This document shows positions 49,228-58,304 of a stretch of DNA of 64,000 nucleotides, one piece after another. Every line of letters begins with the position of its first letter. Position 1 is the stretch's first letter. The notes below the pieces were generated by a model. That model saw nothing but the letters and a program-made list of their open reading frames with translations, was not told the origin of the DNA and did not search any database. A program made the translations under genes and the position numbers. The stretch comes from Parerythrobacter_A sp963799315. GTDB taxonomy: Bacteria; Pseudomonadota; Alphaproteobacteria; Sphingomonadales; Sphingomonadaceae. The DNA is taken from NCBI GenBank assembly GCA_963799315.1, contig CAWCWP010000001.1, positions 1 to 64,000 of the forward strand, written 5' to 3'.

Positions 49228-51236
49228 ATGATCCTTTCCAACGTCGCCGCAATTTCAGCCATTCTCTTCTGCCCTGTCGCTCGCCGCGTGCGACGTGCCC
49301 GATAATGCGGGCGCAGGCGGACCGCAGGTTTCGCCGATCCTGACCACGGCAGACGCGGTCGACGACCAGAGCTTTGCCAAGCCGCTGGAAGCGCGGGTGG
49401 TCCATGTCGATCTCGACCTCGATCTCGATTTCGACCGCGATCTGGTGGCGGGCACGGCGATGCTCGATGTCATTGCCGAGCAGGACGTGGACACCATCGT
49501 GCTCGACAGCGACGGCCTCGACATCGCTTCCATCACCGACGAGGAAGGCCGCCCGCTGCCGTTCGAGATCGGCGCGCGGGTCGAGGGCATGGGCGAGCCT
49601 GTCACCGTGAAGATGGGGCAGGCGCGCGAGCTGACCATCGGCTATTCCGCCAGCGAGGCCGAGGCGCTGCAATGGCTGACGCCGGAACAGACGCTGGGCG
49701 GCGAGAAGCCTTATCTGTTCAGCCAGGGGCAGCCGATCCTCAACCGCACCTGGATCCCCACGCAGGACAGCCCCGGCATCCGCCAGACATGGTCGGCGCG
49801 CATCACTGCGCCTGCGGACCTGACGGTGGTGATGTCCGGCCTGTCTCAGGGTGAACCAGAAGCCATCGCGCCGAAACGATCGAAGCCGCGGGATGAGGCG
49901 CGGGGCGCACGCCGCGCCTTCAGCTTCGCGATGGACAAGCCGGTCGCGCCCTATCTGATCGCGATCGCGGCAGGCGATATCGTGTTCCACGAACTCGGCC
50001 CGCGTTCGGGCGTGTGGACCGAACCGGCGCAGATCGAGGCGGCAGCGGAGGAACTGTCCGACACCGAAGCGCTGATCGACGCGGCGGAAGCGCTGTACGG
50101 CCCGTATCGCTGGGGCCGCTACGACATGATCGTGCTGCCGCCCGCCTTCCCCTATGGCGGCATGGAAAACCCGGTGATGACCTTCCTGACGCCGACTTTC
50201 ATCGCGGGCGACAAGTCGAACAACGGGCTGATCGCGCATGAGCTGGCGCATAGCTGGTCGGGCAATCTGGTCACCAATGCGAACTGGGCCGACAGCTGGC
50301 TGAACGAAGGCGTCACCAGCTATTTCGAAAACCGCATCGTCGAGGAAGTCTACGGCAAGAAGCGCGCCGAGCAGGAAGCTGCGCTGAGCTTCGCCAATAT
50401 CGAGGAAACGCTGGCCGAGGTCGGCGAGGATGCGCCCGGAACCGCGCTGCATCAATGACGGGCAGGGCGATCCTGTCGGCAGCGCCATCGTCTATGACAA
50501 GGGCGCCTATTTCCTGCGGACGGTGGAGAACATCGTCGGGCGCGAGCGGTTCGACGCGTGGCTGCGCCAGTGGTTCGACAACCACGCCTTCCAGCCCGCG
50601 ACATCGGCCATGATGCTGGCCGATATGCAGGAAAATCTGGTCGCCGATGAGGACGAGGCCGAGGCACTGATGCTGCGCGAGTGGATCTATCGAACCGGGC
50701 CTGCCGTCCAATGTCGCATCGCCCCGACCCGCAGGCGTTTGCCGAAGTGGATGCCGCCGCCAAGGCCTTCACCGACAGTCGCGATCTGGCGGAGGACGCG
50801 TGGCAGGGCTGGACCTCCGCAGAACGCCAGCGGTTCCTCGCCAACCTGCCGCGCGAACTGGACGAGGCGGAGCTGGCCGCGCTGGACGAGGCGCTGCGCC
50901 TGTCCGACAGCAAGAACAACGAAGTGCTGTTCCTGTGGCTGGAACTGGCGCTGGAGAACCGCAACGAGCGGGTGCTGCCGCTGGCGGAGGAATTCCTGAC
51001 CCGCGTGGGCCGCGCCAAGTTCGTGCGCCCGCTGTTCGCAACGCTGATGGAGCAGGGCGACTGGGGCCAGCCGCAATGCGCAGCGCATCTATGCCAAGGC
51101 GCGCCCGCGCTATCACTCGATTACGCAGCTGGGCGTGGACAAGGTGACGGGCAGCCTGACGCCGTGCGCCCACCTTTCCTCTTGCCCCGCGCGGCGGTGC
51201 GGCGCACATTCGATGTGCGATGCTGCGCCAATATGA
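49228..51236 (+). CDS. M1 family metallopeptidase, lipoprotein (five frameshifts)
   Basis: About 668 residues in all, related to LTA4 hydrolase. The lipoprotein signal (ALSLAAC) is in a different frame from the start because of a surplus T at ~49268. Catalytic parts are YGGMENPVMTF (~305) and LIAHELAHSWSGNLVTNANWADSWLNEG (HEXXH..E, ~325-350). Further shifts lie near 50445, 50700, 50723 and 51077. The M1 signature and the C-terminal helical domain (DPQAFAEVDAAAKAF, ELAALDEALRLS, YAKARPRYHSITQLG) are then continuous. All five changes are +1 and total length is 3n+2, as expected. It overlaps rsh by 17 nt. Confidence 0.88.
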
Positions 51237-53312
51237 ACTTGTAGAACGGGTCCAGGCCTACGACCCCGATGCCGATGAGGCGCTGCTGAACCGCGCCTAT
51301 GTCTATACGGTCCAGAAGCACGGCACCCAGAAACGCGCCAGCGGCGACCCCTATTTCAGCCATCCGGTCGAAGTGGCGGGCCTGATGACCGACCTGAAGC
51401 TGGATCAGGAAACCATCATGACCGCGCTGCTTCACGATACGGTGGAGGACACGCTGGCGACGATCGATGATATCGAGGCCAATTTCGGCCCCGATGTCGC
51501 GCGGCTGGTCGATGGCGTCACCAAGCTGAGCAAGATCGAAACCATGCCCGAAGACGAGCGGGCGGCGGAGAACCTGCGCAAGTTCCTGCTCGCGATGAGC
51601 GAGGATATCCGCGTGCTGCTGGTCAAGCTGGCGGACCGGCTGCACAATATGCGCACGCTGCATTTCATCGCCAATCCGGACAAGCGCCGCCGCATCGCGC
51701 GCGAGACGATGGATATCTACGCCCCGCTGGCGGAGCGGGTCGGCATGTACGAATACATGCGCGAGATGCAGCTGCTCGCCTTCGAACAGCTGGAGCCCGA
51801 AGCCTTCGCCACCATCACCGGGCGACTGGAGCAGATCAGGGAAGGCGGGAGGCGGGCGAGGTCGATGCCATCGCGCTCTCCATCAAGCAGGCGCTGGCCG
51901 AAGCGGGGCTGCGCGTCGAGGTGACGGGGCGCGAGAAGCACCCTTATTCCATCTGGCGCAAGATGGCGGAGCGGCACTTGCCGTTCGAACAGGTCAGCGA
52001 CATCATGGCTTTCCGCGTCATCACCGACAGCGAGGCCGACTGCTATGCCGCGCTGGGCGTGCTGCACCGCGCGTGGCAATTCATTCCGGGCCGTTTCAAG
52101 GACTACCTCTCGACGCCAAAGACCAATGGCTATCGTTCGCTCCACACCTCGCTGATCTACGAAAATTCGATGCGGGTCGAAGTGCAGATCCGCACCGCCG
52201 ACATGAACCAGCGCAACGAATTCGGCCTCGCCGCGCACTGGGCATACAAGCAGGGCGACCGGCCCGACGGGCAAGTCGGCTGGCTGCGCGACCTCATTGA
52301 AATCGTCGATGCCAGCCAGGATGCGGAGGAGCTGCTGGAGCATACCCGGCTGGCGATATACCAGGACCGCATCTTCGCCTTCACGCCCAAGGGCGCGCTG
52401 TTCCAGTTGCCCAAGGGCTCCACGGCGGTGGACTTCGCCTTTGCCGTCCACACCGATCTCGGCGGGCAGACGGTGGGCGCGAAGATCAACGGACGGCACA
52501 TGCCGCTGCGCACAGAGCTGGCCAATGGCGACGTGGTGGAAATTATCAAGAGCGATACTGCCGAACCGCAGATGGGGTGGCTGGGCTTCGTGGTGACGGG
52601 CAAGGCGCGCGCGGGCATCCGGCGCGCGGTCCGGTTGAAGGAACGCGCCGAGATCGCCGAGATCGGGGCCAAGCTGTTCGACGATATCGCGCTGCGCGTG
52701 CCCGCAAAGATCGGCAAGAAGGCCCTGCGCGAGGCAGTGAAGCGGCTCGACCTGCCGGACGAGGAAGCGCTGATGTACGCCATCGGCGCGGCGCGGATCG
52801 AGAACCGCGAGGTGATGGAGGCGCTGGTGCCGGGCTGCACGGCGGACATGATGACAGAGGAAGACTGGAACAAGCAGGAGCGCGCGATCAGCATTCGCGG
52901 GCTGACGCCGGGCGTGGGTTTCACGTTGGCGGACTGCTGCCGACCGGTGCCGGGCGACCGCATCGTCGGCCTGCGCAAGACAGGCGAGGCGGTGGAGGTG
53001 CATACGGTCGACTGCCTCGCGCTGGCGACCGGGATCGACGCCGACTGGCTGGACCTGAGCTGGGGGAGCAAGTCGAAGGGCGCGGTCGGGCGGATGCGCG
53101 CCACGCTGTACGACCGGCCCGGCGCACTGGCCGAAATGGCGGCGATCTTCGCGCAGAACATGGCCAACATCCGCGCGCTGGAACTGAGCCAGGTGGAACC
53201 GCCCTTCGGCGTGTACGAGATCGATCTGGAAGTGCAGGACCTTGCGCATCTCACCCGCATACTGAGCGCCTTGCGCGCCAGCGATCCGGTGGCGCAGGCG
53301 GAGCGGGTGTAG
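51220..53312 (+). CDS. rsh: Bifunctional (p)ppGpp synthetase/hydrolase (RelA/SpoT family; frameshift near 51850)
   Basis: About 697 residues. HD hydrolase domain: PYFSHPVEVAGLMTDL and LLHDTVEDTLATI (~45-75), LVKLADRLHNMRTL (~135). Synthetase domain: HPYSIWRKMAERH, MAFRVITDSEADCYAALGVLH and SLHTSLIYEN, VEVQIRTADMN. A TGS domain follows (IFAFTPKGALFQLPKGSTAVDFAF, ~385-445). An ACT domain closes the protein (ATLYDRPGALAEMAAIFAQ). One base is missing at 51838-51860 in a G-rich run (GGCGGGAGGCGGGCG); the length is 3n+2. This is the single RSH enzyme of most alphaproteobacteria and carries both activities. Confidence 0.95.
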
Positions 53313-53329
53313 AGTACAACCTCCCCCCC

Positions 53330-53360
53330 CGTCATTGCGAGCGTAGCGTGGCAATCCAGG
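53330..53360. repeat. Half copy of the GGCAATCCAGG repeat family
   Basis: The sequence GTCATTGCGAGCGTAGCG followed by TGGCAATCCAGG matches the left arm of the palindrome at 24883. A C8 run precedes it. Only one arm is present, so it is likely a truncated element. Confidence 0.75.
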
Positions 53361-53371
53361 GTTCGAAGCAT

Positions 53372-53566
53372 GAGGCGCTCGCAGAGGCGCAGGGGCGCGG
53401 AGGGGTTTGCGTTGTGTGTCGGGCCTTGCGCGGTTTTCCTTGAGCGTCGATGCAAGCGCCTGCGGCGAAGCCGCTTTCGAAAGCCATTCCCGTGCACAAT
53501 TCCCCAGTAGGATCGAAAAGGCCTGCGGCGCAGTCACTCTGTGCCTCTGCGCCTCTGCGAGCGCTC
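53372..53566. repeat. Inverted repeat of the GCTCGCAGAGGCGCAG family
   Basis: The left arm GCGCTCGCAGAGGCGCAG (53375 region) and the right arm CTGCGCCTCTGCGAGCGC (~53547-53564) are perfect inverted repeats of 18 bp, with further pairing to ~30 nt. The interior (~130 nt) has no ORF of note. It is related in sequence style to 28406-28654. The rest of the gap to 53881 holds no recognisable gene. Confidence 0.78.
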
Positions 53567-53881
53567 CCAAAACGCCAGAGGAAAGAGCAGCTTTGCACGG
53601 GACGGTGGACCGCTCGTTTGCCGCCCGAAATCTGTGACTTTCGTGCAGTTCTCCTGTAATCTGAAAGGGTTGCGGCAGAACGCGGCGAAGGCAGTGTGGC
53701 TTTCGCATTTTGCCGAAGGCCACACCGCTTTCGACGCAGGGCGTCGGCATCTGGGGAAAAGGCGCGGCGGGGGACATTCACCAGCCTATGCCTTTTTGAA
53801 AGCGTGTAGGACAGGGCGCCAACGCCACCACGCACGTCACCCCGGACCCCGCTTACGTTCTTCCAGCCAGCGGGCGCAGGG
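53567..53881. other. Intergenic remainder, no gene seen
   Basis: About 315 bases with weak repeat character (GAACGCGGCGAAGG, GGAAAAGGCGCGGC) and short ORFs on both strands that I judge to be shadows. No promoter or terminator could be fixed with confidence. Confidence 0.35.
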
Positions 53882-54196
53882 TCAGACAAGCTCCAGCTTC
53901 ACCGTCACCGCGTCATCCGCCGCCAGCCCTTCGCGCGCCATCACTTTGCGGCTGACGAGCAAGATCCACTCGGTGGATTTGTCCTGCGGGAACAGCGACG
54001 TGCTCCAGCGCGTGTCGCCGATGGTGGCGAATATCTTGACCGAGCCGAACCCGCGCCGCGCGCCAAGTTCGAGCCGGCGCAGGCGCGCATGCATCGCGAC
54101 CTGCTCCGCCGCGTCGCCCTTAAATGTGACGAGGTGATACGTCCCGCGCTCGCCCTGCCAGCGGACGAGCGGCGTGGTCAGCTCAAGCGTTTCCAC
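53882..54196 (-). CDS. DUF1905 domain protein
   Basis: A 104-residue single-domain protein: WQGERGTYHLVTFKGDAAEQV, then GFGSVKIFATIGDTRWSTSLFPQDKST, WILLVSRKVMAREGLAADDAVTV. It matches the DUF1905 pattern (GPxWYFVxLP-type core, then VPVxVTIGGxxWxTSLxPxKDGxYLLPVK). It is a beta-barrel-like small protein without a known activity; sometimes fused to YdeI-like domains. It lies 3 nt downstream of the cyclophilin gene, in the same operon. Confidence 0.75.
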   Translation of the reverse strand: METLELTTPLVRWQGERGTYHLVTFKGDAAEQVAMHARLRRLELGARRGFGSVKIFATIGDTRWSTSLFPQDKSTEWILLVSRKVMAREGLAADDAVTVKLELV

Positions 54197-54199
54197 GTC

Positions 54200-55270
54200 T
54201 CACTGCGCCACATCCACGCGCCGCACCGGCACCGGAATGTTGCAGATATCCGCGCCGCCTGCGGGCACGATGAAGAACGGATCGCGGCGGTTAGCGCGCG
54301 CTTCGGCGTAGCGGGCGAAGGTTTCGCTCTCGGTCGATAGATATTCGAACGCGGCACCCTCGGCGTCGGTACCCATGCGGATGCTCTCGATCGTCACGCG
54401 CTCTTCGGCGGTTTCGTAGAAGCCCAGATCGCCCGTGCCGCGCGGCAGGCTGGAGAGATGCTCGATGCCCTCGACCACCCGCCCGACCAGCGCAATGTTG
54501 CGATCGAGATGGCGCGGCGCATGGCCGATGACGGTGTACAGTTCCGCGCCGGAACCGGTGTCGGGCGAATACCCGCGCCCGACGCCGACCATGCCGTAGC
54601 AGTGGACGGGCGCTCCGGTCGATTCTAGTTTCTTCCGACGGGCCAACCTTCGTAATGGAACATCAGTCGACGCATAAGGGTTCAGCCGCGACGCAAACTT
54701 GTCTGCGCAATTTTATTGTTGGAGACTGGAGCATTGCTGTTCGCTTGGATGATGCGCTTTGTTGGACTGCATGCAAAGCGGCTAACATCTCCGGAGTTAC
54801 GAAAGGCTGCTGTATAGATACTCACTTTTTCCATCACCTGCAGCCCATCCGGCAACGGCTTCGCCTTCGCCGCATCCTCACCATCGGGATCGCCCCACTG
54901 GACGACGTAATTGTCCTGCACGCGATTGATGCTGGTGCCGTCGTACCACCGTGCGCGGGCGAGGGTGCGGATGTTCTCGACCCATCCTTGGCGAGAAGGG
55001 CGCGGACATGAGCTGGATGACGACCTGGCGCGGTTCGCCGCCCGCCCCGGACGGTGATCCGGGGTCGCTGGAAGCCTGCCCCGGCCCGCGAGCCGGGGGT
55101 GCCAGTGTCATTACCAGCAGATCTTCAGGCGCGATCGCGACCCATTCGGACTGCGGCGCGCTGGCGACGATGGCGTTGGGCGAAGGCGCATCTTCCTGTC
55201 CGCTTGCAGCAGGAGCAAGCGCCAGCGCCAGCACTATGGCCCCCGCCAGCGCGCCGAGCCCGTGCTTCAC
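54200..55270 (-). CDS. Cyclophilin-type peptidyl-prolyl cis-trans isomerase, periplasmic (disrupted)
   Basis: About 356 codons starting with a GTG at 55270 that overlaps the CBS-gene stop by 4 nt. Signal peptide (LALALAPAASGQ), then the cyclophilin core: RARWYDGTSINRVQDNYVVQWGDPDG in one frame and HCYGMVGVGRGYSPDTGSGAELYTVIG plus LDRNIALVGRVVEGIEHLSSLPRGTG in another. A surplus base at ~54985 shifts the first break. At ~54827 a short A-run looks one base short. The 54640-54830 stretch is AT-rich and cannot be read confidently in any frame (YEGWPVG is visible in one). Sequencing damage or a pseudogene are both possible. Confidence 0.72.
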
Positions 55271-55782
55271 GTAATGAACGCCACTACGAGGATCAAAATC
55301 AGCGTGTATGCCAGCGCGCCGATCAGAATGTAGGTCGTACTGATGCTTTGCCCGGCCGTCGCGCGCATCATCTGCCCTGCCTGCCCCAGCAAGTCTGGCC
55401 AGGTGTATGACACGAAATCGCCTTGCGACATAACCGCGACCAGCCGCCCCTCGCCATCCACAACCGGCAGGCGGCGGAACCGTTCGTTGGACATCAGCCG
55501 CAGCCAGTCGATCATCTCGTCGTCCTTGCTTGCCGTGCGCAATTCGGACGTCATAATGTCTGCCACCATGGTCGTCTTGGGGTCGCGTTCCTCGGCAATG
55601 ACGCGTCGAAAAATATCACGCTCCGTCATCATGCCTTGTGGCCGGTTATCGGCATCGACCGCGATGATAGAGCCGAAATTCTTGGCCGACATCTGTTGAA
55701 CGGCATCGAACACGGTGGTTTCGGGCAGGCAGGTGAGCGGCGCTGCCTTTGTTGCGAATTCCTTGCGTTCACTGATTTTCAT
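55267..55782 (-). CDS. CBS-domain protein with C-terminal membrane helix
   Basis: A 171-residue protein. It has two CBS motifs (PLTCLPETTVFDAVQQMSAKNFGSIIAVD, RPQGMMTERDIFRRVI and FRRLPVVDGEGRLVAVMSQGDFV) that together form one Bateman module binding adenosyl ligands, followed by a C-terminal hydrophobic helix (TTYILIGALAYTLILILVVAFIT). This tail-anchored arrangement is unusual but known in alphaproteobacteria. Its stop overlaps the GTG of the cyclophilin gene. Regulatory partner unknown. Confidence 0.85.
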   Translation of the reverse strand: MKISERKEFATKAAPLTCLPETTVFDAVQQMSAKNFGSIIAVDADNRPQGMMTERDIFRRVIAEERDPKTTMVADIMTSELRTASKDDEMIDWLRLMSNERFRRLPVVDGEGRLVAVMSQGDFVSYTWPDLLGQAGQMMRATAGQSISTTYILIGALAYTLILILVVAFIT

Positions 55783-55914
55783 GGCGGTGTGCTCCTGTTT
55801 GAATGCGCTTCCCGGTCAATCCGATGGCGGTATGTGATTGCAGGCAACCTAACATCGGCCCGCGCCAAGTCCAGCGCCCGACCTGTCGCGGTAAGGCTGG
55901 CAGTGCGTTCAAGA

Positions 55915-56340
55915 CATGGCCGGGTGGCCAGAACCGGAACGAAGCGCAGACGGCTGCGCAGCAGTCAACGCGCTCAAACAGCGAAGCGGTAGCGCAAAGG
56001 TAACGCGCCCGCCCTCTTGTCACGGACAGGTTGCGTCGCTTGCGACGCACAGTTACTGGCGCAGACTTTCCGGTAACGGAAAAATGCGGAGACGTGGCCG
56101 AGTGGTCGGAGTCGAAGCGAAGCGCAGACGGCTGCGTAGCAGCCAACGCGCACGCCTTGCGTCGCTTGCGACGCACAGCTACTGGCGCAGATCTTTCCGG
56201 TAACGGAAAAATGCGGAGACGTGGCCGAGTGGTCGGAGTCGAAGCGAAGCGCAGACGGCTGCGTAGCAGCCAACGCGCACGCCTTGCGTCGCTTGCGACG
56301 CACAGCTACTGGCGCAGACTTTCCGGTAACGGAAAAATGC
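55915..56340 (+). repeat. Tandem 126-127 bp repeats carrying tRNA-Ser 5' segments
   Basis: Two full units (56088-56214 and 56215-56340) are preceded by a diverged partial copy (55915-56087). The real tRNA gene takes the place of the next unit at 56341. Each unit starts with GGAGACGTGGCCGAGTGGTC, identical to the first 20 nt of tRNA-Ser. It continues GGAGTCGAAGCGAAGCGCAG and carries three hairpins: GGCTGC-GTA-GCAGCC, TGCGTCGC-TT-GCGACGCA and TTTCCG-GTAA-CGGAAA. The GCGCACGCCT segment of the tRNA anticodon arm is also present in each unit. Units are almost identical (one base inserted in the first unit, GCAGATCTTTCCGG), so the array is recent or homogenised. Confidence 0.88.
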
Positions 56341-56430
56341 GGAGACGTGGCCGAGTGGTCGAAGGCGCACGCCTGGAAAGTGTGTAAAGGGGCAACTCTT
56401 TCGTGGGTTCGAATCCCACCGTCTCCGCCA
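56341..56430 (+). tRNA. tRNA-Ser (anticodon GGA)
   Basis: A 90-nt class II tRNA with encoded CCA. The acceptor stem GGAGACG pairs with CGTCTCC, followed by G and CCA. The D arm is GCCGAGTGGTCGAAGGC. The anticodon stem CACGC/GTGTG holds the loop CTGGAAA, giving anticodon GGA (reads UCC/UCU codons). A long variable arm and the T loop GTGGGTTCGAATCCCAC are intact. It lies immediately downstream of the tandem repeat array, whose units copy its 5' end. Confidence 0.96.
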
Positions 56431-56489
56431 GTTACCTGCCGTCGAGGGCGCCCACCGCCCTTTCGCTCGCGCAGTCAGACGATCGGGGC

Positions 56490-58304
56490 ATGACGGAGCG
56501 GACGATGGCAGCGACACGCGCAGAACATCGCGGCGTTTTTCGCGCCATCGCGGTTGGTCTTGCGGTCATTGCCGGTGTCCTTGTCCCGCAACGCGGATAT
56601 CCCGTTTCGGTCGGATATTTCCAGACGCAGGACGGCTTCGTCATCGCGCTGCTGGTCGCTGCGCTGGTCGCGGCATATTTCCGCCTACCCGCATTCGGTT
56701 TTGCGAAGAGCGGCCGGTCGCTTCCCGCACCGTCCATGCCGATGGTTCTGTCGGTGGCGGTCGTTCTGGCTCTGGTCCTGTGGGCAGGCACGTATGCGCT
56801 GATGCACGACTATCCATTGACGCGGGACGAGCACATGGTCGTGTTCGATGCCGCGATCTATGCATCGGGCCGGTTGGCCGAACCGCTGGCGATGCCGTGG
56901 CGTGCGTTTGCAACTGCTTTGGTGCCGGCGTTCCTGCTGGAGGTGCCGGACAATGCGCTGCTGGTGTCGAACTACATGCCGGGCAATGCGGCCATGCGCG
57001 CGGCCTTTTCCGCCATCGCCGATCCGGCCCTGATGAACCCGCTTTTGACGGGTATCGGACTGGTCGCGCTGCACGATATCGCGCGGCGGATGTTTGCCGA
57101 CGTGCCCGCCGCGATATGGGTCGTCCTGGCGGGTTATGTCCTGTCGGCACAGGTGCTGGTTACCGCCATGACGACATACGCGATGACGGCGCATCTGGCG
57201 CTGGGGCTGGTCTGGCTGGCGCTGTTCCTGCGCGGGCGGTGGTGGCAACATGTCCTTGCGATGGCGCTGGGTGCGTGGGCGCTGGGGCTGCACCAGGTTA
57301 TTTTCCACCCGCTATTCGCCGGACCATTCATCCTGACGCTGCTACAGCAGCGCAAATGGCGGACTTTCGCAGCCTACGCACTGGTTTACGGGTCGGCGCT
57401 GCTGTTCTGGACCACATATCCGGGGCTGGTGCTGGAGCAGTCCGGCATCGCGGCGGCGCAGGGACAGGGCGAGACCGGCGGGCCGGTGGGGTTCGTGACA
57501 GACCGGGTGATACCGTTGTTCACCGATCGCGGAGAGGGCGGCCTCGCGCTGATGCTGCTCAACCTGATGCGGCTAATCGCCTGGACGCCCCTGTTTATCC
57601 TGCCGCTTGTCGCAATGGCGTGGCCCGACATCCGGCACGATCGCGGCATCGCGCTGCCGCTTGCCGCTGGCGTCGTGCTGACGGTGGTGGCGATGTTCGC
57701 GCTGCTGCCTTACCAGGGCCACGGCTGGGGCTATCGCTATCTGCACACGCAGCTCGGCAGTCTCGCGCTGCTCGCGGGCTATGGTTATGCGCGTTGGGCG
57801 GGCCGCGATGCAGATGCTGCGTCGAACGGCACCGTAATTCTCGGCGCGATAACCGCGCTGGTGGTGCTGCCCTTCCTGCTGTGGTCCGCCAGCAGCTATG
57901 TGCGGCCAGCCGCCGTCATGCATGATCGTATCGCCGCAACGGATGCGGACTTCGTCATCATCGATACCGATACGACCAAAGCCGCCATCGACCAGGTGCG
58001 CAACCGGCCCGACCTGTCCAATCGCCCCATCCTGGTCGCCAGTCACGAACTGGACGATGCGATGCTGGCGCAGCTGTGCAGCAGGGGCACGGTCGCCACC
58101 GTTGGCGCAAGAGAGTTTGTCGCCGGCGGGTTCCATCCGGAGATTACCGGGCAAACGGGCGAGAGGTTTGCGGCGTTGAACGACGCCTTGCAGCGCGGCG
58201 AATGTTCGCAGCATCGGGATGCGAGCGCGCAACCAACCGAAACCGTCGGCGTTCGCGCTGGAAAGCGGGCCACCGCAAGGCCATCCGCGACAGGGCGGTT
58301 TTGA
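56490..58304 (+). CDS. Polytopic membrane protein, GT-C glycosyltransferase-like
   Basis: A 604-residue protein with about twelve hydrophobic helices between residues 15 and 480 and a soluble C-terminal ~110 residues. Between the second and third helices is a periplasmic loop with HDYPLTRDEHMVVFD, an acidic DEH motif near the site where GT-C transferases keep their catalytic Asp/Glu; YLHTQLGSLALLAGYGYARW is late. The overall topology fits a lipid-linked sugar transferase, though no named family match was recognised. It is coupled to the downstream GT4 gene by a TTGA overlap. It could also be a non-enzymatic membrane protein. Confidence 0.7.
   Translation: MTERTMAATRAEHRGVFRAIAVGLAVIAGVLVPQRGYPVSVGYFQTQDGFVIALLVAALVAAYFRLPAFGFAKSGRSLPAPSMPMVLSVAVVLALVLWAGTYALMHDYPLTRDEHMVVFDAAIYASGRLAEPLAMPWRAFATALVPAFLLEVPDNALLVSNYMPGNAAMRAAFSAIADPALMNPLLTGIGLVALHDIARRMFADVPAAIWVVLAGYVLSAQVLVTAMTTYAMTAHLALGLVWLALFLRGRWWQHVLAMALGAWALGLHQVIFHPLFAGPFILTLLQQRKWRTFAAYALVYGSALLFWTTYPGLVLEQSGIAAAQGQGETGGPVGFVTDRVIPLFTDRGEGGLALMLLNLMRLIAWTPLFILPLVAMAWPDIRHDRGIALPLAAGVVLTVVAMFALLPYQGHGWGYRYLHTQLGSLALLAGYGYARWAGRDADAASNGTVILGAITALVVLPFLLWSASSYVRPAAVMHDRIAATDADFVIIDTDTTKAAIDQVRNRPDLSNRPILVASHELDDAMLAQLCSRGTVATVGAREFVAGGFHPEITGQTGERFAALNDALQRGECSQHRDASAQPTETVGVRAGKRATARPSATGRF

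Noticed and set aside
56088..56340. The 126-bp repeats considered as a CRISPR array
   Set aside because: Units are contiguous with no unique spacers and no cas genes are present nearby; the tRNA-derived content explains the repeats better.
55803..56387. Short plus- and minus-strand ORFs across the tRNA-linked repeats
   Set aside because: They merely translate the repeat unit (same peptide repeated) and have no start signals.
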